From: Synaphobranchus kaupii | Taxonomy: Eukaryota; Chordata; Actinopteri; Anguilliformes; Synaphobranchidae | Assembly: GCA_029718625.1 (NCBI GenBank) | Contig: CM056391.1 | Span: forward strand, 21,949,305 to 22,013,304 | Direction: 5' to 3' | Length of the DNA stretch: 64,000 nucleotides | In this document: positions 1-11,390 of the stretch, piece by piece | How the letters are laid out: each line of letters begins with the position of its first letter | Numbering within the stretch: position 1 is the stretch's first letter | Notes under the pieces: model-generated | Told to the model about the DNA's origin: nothing | Databases searched by the model: none | The model's input: only the letters and a program-made list of their open reading frames with translations | Program-made: the position numbers and the translations under genes

Positions 1-1704
1 CCTGCAGCCAAGCTATGTAAAACTTTTGTGGGTATTTGTGTCTACCACCCTAATGTTAATTCCTGTATTGACCCAAATCATTATAGACTTTCAGGATTCT
101 ATTATCTTTAGTCCTAAGACTGACTATCTTTTCAAAAATAATCACATTAGTAGAAATTGATCATCTCTTTTCAGAAGTGATTTCCCATTTGCTTTTTTTC
201 TGAAAACAAATAATAACTTAGTTGCTATGGCCATTATTTCTGTTGCAGTATGTTATCTGATTTGCCATTAATTTGTTTATTTCACTGTAAAGGTAAAGGT
301 TATTGTCCACAATTTGCATGGGTACATGAAGGCAGTTAAGGCTCATGTTAAACCTCACCTCCCTCTGTGATCTAGCTAACTGTAGCAAACTATGCTGAAT
401 GCAAGCCAGAGAGAGGCTTGCGGTTTAGTACACCACGTTTTTTAAGAGCAAGGACAACATTTAAATGGACACGTGTTCTAATTGTCATCTGAATTGAGTT
501 TTGTTGTTCTATAAAGTATGATTGCTGTGTTACTACCAATGGATACACTCTGGAAACATAATTTCAAAAGAACAGTGACTTTCTAGTTCTGGAAATCAGA
601 ATCCTAAATGAAACATTTGCTTTGACAAATGAAGGTTCTTGTGACTCAATTCATCTTATTGACCTAGGCTCCTATAAATTTCTCACATTTCTGAGTCAGT
701 GTCTTTTTATGCATTTGTATATAAACTTTGTGTTTGCCTCAGCCCAGCTAGCCATGAAGTAAAAAAAACAAAGTCTTAAATTGATGAGAAGGGTTTTTGT
801 TCCAGATACACCCAACCATTATGACTAAGCTACCACCTGACGTAAAGTTTGTCTCTCAAAACAAAATTTGAAAAAGTATGTGGGCTCAAATGAGGAATTG
901 AGCTGTAGGCCTGTTCCTTAGGCACTTTCCAAGAATAATTTCTCCATGGGATGTACAGTGGCGATGTCACTCTGTTGTGTTCCTCGGTTGTTGAAAAAGA
1001 AAACAGCATTGGCTTTATTTGGATTTGGCAAATGAGAAGTCGAACAACATTAAAAAAGCTGCCTTTATTCTCCCCTTGTCTTCCAAATGGTACAAAAATT
1101 ATTATTATCATTATTTGTGACCTGTTTACATTACATTACATGTTTACTCACTGATAGAAAGTTGGAGGCAGTTCTACAAGTTAAGTTAAGCCGCTCTAGA
1201 CTTTGATGCATTCTCTGGTTTTACCCTCCTGAGTTGACACCGGGGTGCTAAAAACTACTCTGCTAAATTTAGCCAGCTCTGTAATTTATTGAATAGAGCA
1301 CGGAAGTTTTATCGGGAGACTCGTGTGTTAATTAAAAGTATGAGTTATGTGATGGCTCAGGAATGCTGGAGAAAAATGGAACGTACCTGAATATGTCTGT
1401 CGGGTATCTCCTCTTAGTGAGCTCTTTGTCATCGTGTGCTGCAGTCTCAATTGTCAAAGGCAACTTTTGGAATAGACATTTTTCTTAAAGGGTAACTACA
1501 CTCTAGATCACTTTTTTGTATGCCTACCTTATAATGAAACTTATTCATGCATTCTGTTATTTCAACAATTCTGAAATAATATTGTATATCACAAGAAACA
1601 GGTAGAAAAGCATCTTTGTGCTGCCCCTAACGGTTGAAATTTCCTTTGTGCTCCCCACACTGCCCCCGCCCCAATCGTGATGTCAGAGTACCTCTTTGGC
1701 AGCC
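1..1704. other. Non-coding, no recognised feature
   Basis: AT-rich sequence. The open frames here are short and overlap on both strands, with no recognisable protein family. I see no transposon ends. Presumed to be intron of the UNC13-type gene whose exons start at 22691, because that gene's upstream exons are not visible in the window. Confidence 0.5.
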
Positions 1705-2230
1705 TGGTCTCACTCCCAAGTCGTCACATAGCGACGCTTGGGCAGCTCCTACGGCGTCATCCTTTAGACGCAGAAGGAGGCCTTTTGCGTCATTATTTGA
1801 CGCACTCGTCTCGAATTTACGAATCCTACTATGGCGAAGGCTTTGCTCATGATAACCGACTGCGAGCATGCCCGCTCAGTCTTCGCCGTGTGCGCGGAGA
1901 TCTTTCTGAGTTGGTGATTCCCGTACCCCACCCCCAACCCCTAAACATAACCTCACAGGAGTTCATGTAACTCGGGCTCATGCCCGAACTGTTAAGATAG
2001 TGGGCGAGCCCAACCACAAGAGTTCACGTAACTCTCTACCAGATGAAGAAAAAATACAAATAAAAAAGCATAATATTGAAGTGCCACAACCAAAGACAAA
2101 TTATGTGGCCACAACCGTCAATATACGACGCAAAAGGCTGCGTCAATATACGACGCAAAAGGCTACCTTTGGCGTCACATAGCGACGCTTGGGCAGAAGC
2201 GTCGCTATGTGACGAGTCCGCGTGAGACCA
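1705..2230. mobile_element. Foldback/MITE-like element with CGACGC-rich ends
   Basis: The left end (from 1705, TGGTCTCACTCCCAAGTCGT) and the reverse complement of the right end (to 2230) share about 33 bases of terminal inverted repeat with a few mismatches. Both contain the motif CGTCACATAGCGACGCT. The same motif is repeated just inside the right end to make a perfect 17-bp hairpin (2174-2190 with 2197-2213, 6-nt loop). A 25-bp unit is tandemly duplicated at 2117-2141 and 2142-2166. No transposase is encoded and I see no clear target-site duplication, so the boundaries and superfamily are uncertain. Confidence 0.55.
2117..2166. repeat. 25-bp tandem duplication
   Basis: Two adjacent copies of a 25-bp unit beginning GTCAATATACGACGC. 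They differ only at the end of the second unit. They lie inside the foldback element and share its GACGC-rich composition. Confidence 0.8.
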
Positions 2231-5200
2231 CGTTGCTCTTTGGAGGTACCACTACGTCATATGGATAATTGTTGTTGCCTACAACGGAAACAGTCGGCAC
2301 CTGATTGGTTAGACCCGCTAAGTTACTTTCGTTTCGCCTCCACGTTTTTTAAACCGGAACAACGTGGCGTCCTGTTCAATTATCTTATTCCACCTAAATA
2401 GTCCACTAAAATATGTTTCTGAAAATATTTGAGGTGAGAAATAGGCCATGCAGTTGCTGAATCTTGATTCATATTAGATGTGCAATGTCTAGTTTGACAG
2501 TTTGATCCGAGTTATATGAAATCATTTGTACAATGTACGTTAATTTATGCAAATGACGATGGACACAGCTCCTCCGCCCCCACCCCTCTCTCTCGCTCAC
2601 CCCACAAAGTATTTTTCAAAATTGTGTAGTAGGCGGAGACAGGCTGAGACAGTGGGTGGAGTTACTCTTTAATAAAAATGAGCCCTCTGTTGAAGGCCCT
2701 GTCCATCCTCCATCTAGCTTGATTTTGGGGCTACTTGGTGCTCAGTGCAGGTCTAAAAAATATAAAAGGATACCAATGCGTATTAGCAGGGGATTCCTCT
2801 TATTTGTATGTCAGTGCCACAAATCTGTGTCTGTGTCCTTCTGGAGAGAAATGCTGCACCTTTTGCCTCAGGTTCATATCATAAGGATTCTCTCCACTGT
2901 CTGAATCTATTTGTCCTGAGAGAGGAGTAGAAGAGGGGGAGGGGAGTGTGTTGCCCATCTTGCAAAACAAACAAGATGTTTTGTTCTAACTGTCGCAGTT
3001 TGGTTATTGCATTTTGTTGGCGGGAGCCGGCAGTCTGTTTCCGAGGCTCCCCGGGAGCGTTCTTTCGATTGCGCCAAGTCTGTCTGCCAGCCACCTGGCG
3101 CTGCTTTGGACATGACGCGGGGGGTGGGAGGGAGGCACGACCCTCAAGGGAAACGTGGCTTACTGTGCATGTGTCACAGGAAGCTACCGGGAACCAACCG
3201 TTGACCCACTTATTCACAAGCCCCGCACCCGCCGGTCCCCCGTCCCCTGTAATGGCACGGCTTGAAGGAAGGTCACTGTTGGGCAGGGGCGGCTTGAATC
3301 TAAGTAAGCCTAGGGGGATTGTCAGCAGAAACAAAATTAATTTAAGAGACTCTTTCTGGAAGGCAAACATAGCGCTGGAGCCAGTGGGACCACGGGAGGG
3401 GATAAAGGCAAGAAAGCAGAGAGGGTCTGTATATAGAGACTCCACGCTGACAAGATGGCAGAGAGGGTAGGGACCAGGGCTGAAGGAACACGCCTCTCAC
3501 CCTGTGTCAGCATTGTCATGTGATTCATGGCACTTGACTGCTTTGTAACGACAGGTGAAAGAGCACCATTTTAAAGCACGCTAAGGATCACCGTGGTTAT
3601 AGCAACAGGCCAATCTTTTCAAGTGATTGAGATCATTATTGGCACTTAGTGTGTTTTTTTTTTTACAAAGCACCAAGAGTATTTTGGCATTACAGGTCAA
3701 ATCTTGTCTAGAGAGGGAGATAGCATTAATTTCCATTCACGTGAATGTAACAATAAAAAGGACACATATTTTGGGTAATCCAGTGCTTTTTTAGCCTGCA
3801 TTGTTCAAATTTCTTATTTCCGTTATGAGTGGGTATTTCCCAGTGAAGTCACCACGGAGCATGCACCATACCCCCTCAGTCACCTAATGCTCGTATCAAA
3901 TGTCCAATTCGTGGCTATGGCACGTTTGTGCGAAGATTGCCAACTGAAAACTGTTTGTGACAGGCATTACAACGAAATACCAATGAAACCTGCTTATGGA
4001 TGTTGTGCTCTCAACCCTTTAAGTGTACGGAAATTCACAGTCGGAAGTCCTCACTCGATACACAGTTGGGCTGCACTGGGCTGTGTGTATAATGTGCCAG
4101 ACAGCAGGTTTAGGAATATATGAAATAATTCATCTATGACTTATAACATCATCATGTAAGAAACCCACTGAGTGAGGAAGCCATGCCAATATCACTCACA
4201 TAATGTGCTAGTGTTATTTCAGTTGCCACATACAGTTTTATCCACTGTGTGATCCATGCACGGGCATTATGTAGTGAATTTGACAGGGATCAGGAGATTG
4301 TTATGGTCTGTTGATACATTCTGTGAAAGAAAATATTTGGCACTCGATCCTGACCAGAAGGGGACGGGCGGCCTCCACACCCTTCTCTTCAAAGCGCAGT
4401 GTATGCTGTGAAAGGAAGACGGTAAGAAATCCCCCCCTTCAAAATTGTGCTATAAATGAACCCAGTGTGTAATGCACTCCAGAAGGGAATGATAACGCTA
4501 AGCATTGAAATAACATGAGCCCCGAGTCTCCAGAGGCTCGGTGGAGACGTTCAGCTAAAAATACATCCAACTTTCTTTCTATTGCACTGCTCGAGTTGCA
4601 AAAAGGTAGTGCTGGTAATATTCCTTCAAGACCATGAAAGCTGAAGCCAAGGGAACATTGACACTGAGTCAGAGACAGGGTTTTCCTGAAACAGCAAAAA
4701 AAGAAAAATGACATGCATGCATAATTTAGAACTTCTCCCTGCAGGATATGGGGTAACAAGGACGCACAGTTTCTCCCAATTTTGACTTTTCAAAAACTCA
4801 GATCTTCAAAACTTTCATCGGATACGGTCTCAGATGGCGCCACTTTGCAAAAAATCGCCATTAGGGTTTTTTCTCTTTTTTTTTACATTGATGACTTGGC
4901 ATCCTGCTGTGAGGGTAGAGCAGTTAGATACGAATATATCTCTTGCAAAGGAATCCTTTGACAGAGGAACATTTTGTAGACAGTATGTTTTTTAATGACA
5001 GTGCTGTAATGTCAACGTTTTCGGTTTTCATTTTTTCCCCGGCTTTGTTCTGCTGCACATTGCTGAATTGTTCTAGTGGGCCTTTGAGAAAGGGATTCAT
5101 CTGTAACACTTTGGAATAATTTTGCTGCAGTGTCCTTCCTGTACTCTGACTTTTCCATACGGCAGCCTATCTTGACTGGCTGTTGGTCGTTAGGTCTGGA

Positions 5201-6097
5201 TGTCACTTTTGCAATCAATCACCATCTCAAATTTTTTTTTGTGTTGTACTGTAACTACAATCTTCAGCAATTTCCAGTTTCTTTGTGCTTATAGAGGTTC
5301 CTTATGGAATAATTGTGTCTGCTAGAGGGGAATTATTTTTATACAACAAGCTGGTAGACCAACAGAACTCCAATTATTGTATTATGCTGTTAGGCATTTT
5401 TAGAACCTGACATGACAAAAAGACTAAAGCTAATTATGAAGATCCTTAAATGGGGCAGAGATATTGTTCAAACGACTAACCCTTTAAGCTGGCTGTCTGT
5501 TTGGGATTACAGATAAATTCAGTTTGCTAGGTGGGAAAGACAAAAAGACTGAATCAAGTTTTGTGGCTCAGTTGATAGTGACATTTTTTTGCTGCTGTTG
5601 TTTGCTGTCGCCTTATTTTTACATTGCTTTTTTGAGTCTCATTGAACTCTCAAGACATAATAATCAAGTAATAGTAATACTTGGCACTGCTGAGCCTCGT
5701 CCATAACACCCATGAAAAGTCAACTTTGCAATTGTCTTTTGTTTTCATGCTTTGTTAGATGGTGGGAAGAGGCTTCAATCTGTGATAATGGCCTCTTCTG
5801 CGAATAATGGGTCTGGAACACTGAAGTCGTACTTGAATACTGGGTGGATGGAGTACTAGAAGGTTAAGTTGAGAAATGACAGTTTGTGTAAAATTCTGGA
5901 GGGTGTGTTTTTTTTATTGTGCATACACAGAGGAGCTAGAATGCAGATTGGATTTAAGAGTGCTTTTAAATGGAAGTGCCTGTAGTCTAAATCTTTGTAC
6001 TCAGTATCTTGACTGCCTTTGTCTTTAAAGTGAATGTTTTCTGTATTTTAACTCCTTCAAAGCCAAACTTTATTAAATGAAGCATATAATATATATA
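2231..6097. other. Non-coding, no recognised feature
   Basis: No convincing gene or transposon. The stretch at about 2900-3480 is GC-richer and open in several frames on both strands (up to 188 codons). It shows no recognisable domain and no consistent strand preference, so I read those frames as chance openings. Short pyrimidine runs near 2570-2600 are the only other visible structure. Confidence 0.45.
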
Positions 6098-6975
6098 CAG
6101 ATCCTTTCCAAAAAATTTGAATACCATGGAAAAGTTGTTTTTTTCCATAATTCCATTCAAAAAGTGAAACTTTCATAGATTATAGATTCATTACACACAA
6201 AGTGAAATATTTCTAGCCTTTATTTGTTTCATTTTTCATAATTTTGGCTTACAGCTCCAGAAAACCCCCAAAACAGTATTTCAAGAAATTAGAAGAGTGT
6301 GTCGAAAATCAGCATTTACTTCAGTTATTTCAGAGAATGAGTGGAGTGGCTTGACTCGAGGAATCTGACAGTTGTAGCCCATGTCCCGGATACGTCTGTA
6401 CGTTGTGGTATTTGAAGCACTGACTCCAGCCTCAGTCCACTCCCTCTGCATCTCCGCCAAATTTTGGAATCGTCTTTGCTTGACAATCCGCTGAAGCCTA
6501 TGGTCATCTCTTTTGCTTGTGCACCTTCTCCTGCCACATTTGTCCCTTCCACTAAACTTTCTATTGATATGCTTGGACACCACTCTGTGAACAGCCAGCC
6601 TCCTTAGCGATGACCTTTTGTGGCTTACCCAACTTCTGGAGGGTGTCAATGATGGTCTTCTGGCCAATTGTCAAGTCTGCAGTCTTCCCCATACTGAACC
6701 AAACTGAGATAAACTTTGCTGGTGTTTTGAGTAAATTAGATGATAGTGTGACACTCAGTCTAAAACATTCATTCTCTGAAATAACTGAAGTAAATGCTGA
6801 TTTTCGACACACTATTCTAATTTCTTGAAATACTGTTTTGGGGGTTTTCTGGAGCTGTAAGCCAAAATTATCACTTTGTGTGTAATGAATCTATAATCTA
6901 TGAAAGTTTCACTTTTTGAATGGAATTATGGAAAAAAACTTTTCCATGATATTCTAATTTTTTGGAAAGGATCTG
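6098..6975 (-). mobile_element. Internally deleted Tc1-like transposon
   Basis: 878 bp with long inverted ends. The left end starts CAGATCCTTTCC at 6098 and the right end is its reverse complement ending at 6975. Each is flanked by TA (6096-6097 and 6976-6977), the Tc1/mariner target duplication. The inverted arms run for about 200 bp with few mismatches. Between them, on the minus strand, lies only the N-terminal part of a Tc1 transposase, so the catalytic half has been deleted. A truncated end of the same family sits at 46574-46791. Confidence 0.85.
6281..6812 (-). pseudogene. Tc1-like transposase, N-terminal DNA-binding part only
   Basis: Two overlapping minus-strand frames together give the start of a Tc1 transposase. 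The first (6561-6812) contains MGKTADLTIGQKTIIDTLQK and KVIAKEAGCSQSGVQ, a paired-type helix-turn-helix. After a frameshift, the second (6281-6667) gives VSKHINRKFSGRDKCGRRRC and KQRRFQNLAEMQREWTEAGV. The matching region in active Tc1 proteins binds the terminal repeats. The frame then runs into the opposite inverted repeat, and the DDE catalytic domain is absent. This copy cannot encode an active transposase. Confidence 0.85.
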
Positions 6976-6977
6976 TA

Positions 6978-7250
6978 TATACAGTACCAGTCAAAAGTTT
7001 GGACACACCTACTCATAGAAGGTTTTTTTCCGTTATTTTTACTGTTTTCCACATTTTGGAATAGTAAAGACATCAAAACTATGAGATAACACAAATTAAA
7101 TTATGCAAAAACCAAAAAAGGGTTAAACAAATAAAAAAAAGTCTTATATTTTAGATTCTTCAAAGTAGCCACCCTTTGCCTTGATAACGGCTTTGCACAT
7201 TCTTGCCATTCTCTCAAACAACTTCTGTGGTAAACAGGTGTTCCACAGGT
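6978..7250 (-). mobile_element. Tc1-like transposon fragment (second family)
   Basis: Begins at a TA with CAGTACCAGTCAAAAGTTTG, an end sequence I recognise from fish Tc1-like elements. On the minus strand, 7157-7236 translates to the C-terminal tail of a Tc1 transposase, including KAVIKAKGGYFEE. The rest of the transposase and the other end are missing. It abuts the 6098-6975 element, separated only by the shared TA region. Confidence 0.7.
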
Positions 7251-7254
7251 AAAA

Positions 7255-7851
7255 AGGTGATGCCATCATGACTGTATAAAAGGATATCAAAAGACTCCTG
7301 ATATCTTATTTCCAGGTACTCTTAGAAGTGATACTATAACCTCTGCATTTGAATGGATCTCTATGGGAATTGGGGGGTGGGACTAGATTTAGCTTTAAAT
7401 TACACTGGAACAGTGTGGAACACATGGTTGGCTAAATGGCTCTAAGTCATCAAGGGTCTTTCGTATCAAACAAGCCTTAAACCATCACTCTGCTGCCAGA
7501 TATGCAGTAGATATGGATGGATCACTTGAAGGGTTGTGACAAATTTTCCTATTGAACTCTATGGAAAAATAAGTCAGGAGAAGAAACTCTTCAAAACATT
7601 GGATTTGAAATGGACCGGTGACTATGAGGTTAAAGTGCAGACTTTAAATTAACATAAACTTAAATAAAGTCCACATATGTAATATTTGGTTACATATCCT
7701 TTGCATGCCAAAAAAAACCCTAGAATTAAAGCTGATTTTAATTTAACCTTTAACCTCATAGTCACTGTTCCATTTCAAATCCAATGTTCTGGAATACAGA
7801 GCCAAAACAACAAAAATTGTGTCACTGCCCTCAAACTTTTGGTCCCCACTG
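7255..7851. mobile_element. Non-autonomous Tc1/mariner-type element, copy 1
   Basis: The right end reads (reverse complement) CAGTGGGGACCAAAAGTTTG and is followed by TA-rich sequence. Subterminal inverted arms occur at about 7599-7660 and 7738-7795. A block at about 7288-7408 (ATCAAAAGACTCCTGATATC through GGGAATTGGGGGGTGGGACT) recurs at 29020-29133. Both copies therefore belong to one family. No coding capacity is seen. Confidence 0.6.
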
Positions 7852-8698
7852 TATGTATATATATCGGTGGCATACCGTGGGAGTAGAACTAGGCCTTCTG
7901 TAAACTTACCTTTAACAGATGATCACTCTCAATCTGTTTCAGTTTACTTTGCCTGATTGTCAATCAAATAATTGATTCACTCAAGAACAATAAGTAAATT
8001 ATTAGGCTACCAAGTTATTCTGAGATAGCATTATTGTTCTGTGCATCATAAACTTGTGTTGCATTTTCCTATATCCACATTTATGATGACGTGTTATCAT
8101 GCGAAGATTCTGACTTTTAAATGCTCCATGTTTAAATGTTCAACGTTTCGTAGATTTTCGTAAATTAGTGTTTCTAGCCTGAATTCTGCGTTTCTCTCAA
8201 CGGTTCAAGACACTTAAGAGGCTGTCCTCTTTAAATTTATGCTCTCTAATGTTTAAATCGCTTTGACTAATTTGAGTGTCGTCTTAAAATTAATTACATT
8301 CTTTAACACATTCAGATTATTGCCTGATCCCTGTTAAACAATCTCAAGTTGTTTCTTTGTCGTTATCATTTCTAAATCATTATAGGCTACAAATTGGTCT
8401 TGATTATTCAGCCAATTAATTGTTTGTTTTGATTGTGAGGCTACTCAAGCTAAATAAACGGAAACAAGTACTGAACACCCCACTTTTTCCAATGCACCGG
8501 CCGTCGCATCGTGCCATTTTATGACGCAAAGAAAAATACTAGCGCCGAAAAACTTGACATATTCATAGATGTTTGTTATTCAGTTAATTAATTGCTTGAT
8601 TGTTTTTAATTAAGAACTGTAAGTGGAAACAGGTTGTGAGTAATATCCGTATAAAGGTAAGGTTACCGAAGGCCTATTTTACAGCTGACGTTACGCCA

Positions 8699-8701
<3 letters not shown>
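7852..8701. other. Non-coding, no recognised feature
   Basis: AT-rich intronic sequence. I see no coding potential, inverted ends or known family. Confidence 0.45.

Positions 8702-8733
<32 letters not shown>
8702..8733. repeat. (AT)n microsatellite
   Basis: An uninterrupted AT dinucleotide run of about 16 units lying just left of the LINE remnant. Confidence 0.95.
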
Positions 8734-8739
<6 letters not shown>

Positions 8740-9894
8740 ATAGGGGCGCATAGGCGAGTGCTGACCCTGGGCACCTGGCACCATCTGTTTGTTTTGTATG
8801 AACATTTGCTACTGTAACAAAGTCTGTACCTGGCGATCATGTTAGGGAATATGTTCCTCAAGTTCGTAGCAGTGATCTGGGCTCTGGTGATCCTCTGGGA
8901 CACTGTAAACGTGTTTGGAGCAAAGCCGCGGAATCCATGGAACAATGGATTACCTGCATTACCTGTTTACACCCGGGAACATCTGCTGAGCTTCCGACAG
9001 ACGAATAAAACTCCGCCGAAACTTCTTTTTAGTTGTCCCGAAATCATCTGCTTCGCACATCGAACTGCAAATCTCAAAACAAAGAGGAAAAGGTGTGGAT
9101 CTAGAGGGGGGATACGGAACCGGCCGTTTCCCTCTCCCGACAATCACCCTATCCAATGTGCACTCACGACAAAACAAGATGACTGAACTTTCCGCACTTG
9201 TCAAGTATGACGGGGATTTTAGCAAAGCCAACCTGATCTGTTTCACGGAGTGCTGGCTTTCGGAGGATGTAAGCAGCATCGATCTGGAGGGATACTCACT
9301 CGTTCGATTTGACAGAGACGCTAGAAGAACAGCGAACAAGCATCGGAGGTGGATTATGCATGTTTATAAACACCAGCTGGGCAACCAACTTCACTGATTG
9401 TTCTACTCACTATGAGATCATGACTGTTTCTTTTCGACCGCACTATTTGCCTCACGAGTTTGGGCAAATCACTGCCATCCTGGTATACGTGCCTGGCCCA
9501 GATTACGCACTAGCAGCTGAGTGCATAGTTGCCAGTTACAATAAACGTAATTCTGCTGATGATTCCATCCTCCTACTGGGTGATTTTAACAGATGTGTCA
9601 TTTCCACCCATCTGCCAAATCTGGAGCAATATGTGACCTGTCCAACGAGGCTTAAGAAGACTCTGGACCAGTGCTTTGGAAATGTGGAGGGCGCTTATGT
9701 GCTCAGATACCGCCCACCACTAGGACTGTCTGATCGTAATGTCATCCACCTCTTGCCAAAGCACCGTCAGAAACTAAAAAGGGAGAAACCCATTGTTAAA
9801 CACATTCAGGCCTGGACAAATGATTCAGTTGAAGAGCTGAGGGCTTGTTTTGATGCCACTGAATGGGACATATTCCTCAATGACCACCCTTACA

Positions 9895-10493
9895 GAAATG
9901 TCTGCATTTAGGGCAAGCTTGCTGTTGAAAAAAAATTAAGACCGCGACACGATTCGAACGCGCAACCTCCTGATCTGGAGGCGGACGCGCTACCGTTGCG
10001 CCACAACGTCTAATTGCAAACTGTGGACAGGCTGCTTGTATGAGCAACGGTACCATCCATGCCAAATATCACAGATTATGAATTCTTCATCTATATCCAA
10101 ATATGTGTCAGAATTTTGATCTTGTCAGTCATGGGTTTTTGTTTTCATCTCTCTTGTGGTTTCATGAGAAAATGCATAGATTGGGTCAAACAATGCCTAT
10201 GAAATTTTGAGGTTGATGTGAATAATGTAACTGCTTTTCTCTCACAAATTGCAAGGTATACGTGTTGAGAGAATACAATCTTACAATTGTAATGTGCAAG
10301 CTTGCAAGTTAATGTGCATCATACCTGTGCAAGCAATGCAAGCTTGCAAGCATGTAATTTGCTTGCAAGTAGATTGCGTGCAAAAGCACAATCTCATACA
10401 AGCTTGCGGCAAGCTTATCAAGCTTGTGGCAATCTAATTACGAGCTTGCGGCAAGCTTACTTTTCTGTAGGGGCAGGTCTCCTGTAATAATCC
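9895..10493. mobile_element. Insertion in the LINE, rich in CAAGCTTGC
   Basis: Interrupts the LINE between residues equivalent to NDHP and the downstream ITSY-like sequence. The left edge has TTACAGAAATG and then GGGCAAGCTTGC. The reverse complement of the right edge is CTACAGAAAAGTAAGCTTGC, so short inverted ends TACAGAAA are plausible. Between 10290 and 10460 the palindrome CAAGCTTG and variants (GCTTGCAAG, GCGGCAAGCTT) recur many times. It also carries the tRNA-like sequence at 9940-10010. I do not recognise the family. Confidence 0.5.
9940..10010 (-). pseudogene. tRNA-Trp-like sequence (CCA anticodon)
   Basis: The reverse complement follows the vertebrate tRNA-Trp layout. A near-intact A box (TGGCGCAACGGTAGCGCG), an anticodon loop CTCCAGA (CCA, Trp) and a B box (GTTCGAATC) are all visible, followed on the minus strand by a T8 run that could stop RNA polymerase III. 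The D arm and T arm pair well. The anticodon stem (TCCGC with TCAGG) has two mismatches and the acceptor (GACGTTG with CGCGGTC) has two, so I call it a pseudogene or the head of a tRNA-derived SINE. It lies within the insertion in the LINE. Confidence 0.7.
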
Positions 10494-10929
10494 TGAATGG
10501 TTAACTTACACTATCACCAGTTATCTCAACTTCTGTGCAGATACTATTATTAAAACAAAAACTGTCAGAATGTACCCCAATAATAAACCATGGGTCAATA
10601 AAGGACTAAGACACCATTTAAATCGAAAGAAAATAGCTTTTTTGGAGGGAGACCTGCTAAAAGTGAGAGATTTGGAGAAGGAAATTAGATGCATGGTTAA
10701 GAAAGCAAAAACGAACTATAAAGATAAGGTTGAGGAGAAGCTGAGAAGTGGCAATGCAAAAGATGCTTGGAGGGGATTGATCACAGTGCTGGGAAGGAAA
10801 CACAAAGCTGCCCCTCAATGTGATAATCCTGTTAGCCTTTCAAATGATCTGAACCTGTTCTATTCTAGATTAGATAAACATGATTGCGCTAGGTATTCTG
10901 CTGTGCTTATGAAGTTCGGCAGCTCGTAG

Positions 10930-11390
10930 CCCAGACATGGAAGCTTGGAGTTACGCATCCGACAAGCCAGTGTTGAATAGCCTAACGTTATTTCTATAGA
11001 ATACTAATACGCCTATTTTACAACTGTATTTCCATATTTTAGGCTGTATGTATTTCTTTCAGATACAATGTGTTTGCGTCTAGCCTATTGTGCATGCATG
11101 TCGCCATATAGACTTGGTTAATTAATTTACATGCATCTTCATGATCCATAGTTCAGGTGGTGCTGTTCATTGTATTTCATTAGACATTAAATACAGCTCA
11201 TCTACAAACTCTTTTAATGTAATTGTGGGCTATCGCTAATAGGAGAAATGTTATCATTCTCGTCAGTAGGGCGTTATGGTTACGCGAATGTCCGCATGCA
11301 TTTATTTGGAATGCATGTACTATTCTGTATGCATGTCCCTCTCAATGTCATTATCTTCATGCATTGTTCATCATTAGTTAGCTACCAAAA
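10930..11390. other. Non-coding, no recognised feature
   Basis: Between the LINE remnant and the inverted-repeat element. ATGCATG motifs recur, but no gene or transposon end is seen. Confidence 0.4.

Larger units (their letters stand above)
8839..10929 (+). pseudogene. CR1/Rex1-like LINE: endonuclease and linker, broken
   Basis: Remnant of a non-LTR retrotransposon ORF2, spread over three frames: 8839-9186, 9095-9397 and 9309-9911. It resumes at about 10494 and stays open to 10929. The first part is an APE-type endonuclease: NLICFTECWL carries the conserved Glu and ILLLGDFN (about 9571-9594) the Asp/Asn pair. The expected S-D-H motif reads LSDRN (9726-9740), so the catalytic His has become Arg. 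After the endonuclease come PWVNKGLRHHLNRKKIAFL and WRGLITVLGRK, typical of the linker before the reverse transcriptase. The RT itself is missing. About 600 bp of foreign sequence (about 9895-10493) interrupts the element. Clade assignment is by recollection of fish elements and is moderate. Confidence 0.8.

Noticed and set aside
2879..3470. Overlapping frames of 188 (minus) and 174 (plus) codons
   Set aside because: GC-rich patch open on both strands. No domains, splice context or repeat identity.
9940..10010. Functional tRNA-Trp gene
   Set aside because: Mismatches in the acceptor and anticodon stems and location inside a mobile insertion make a working tRNA unlikely.
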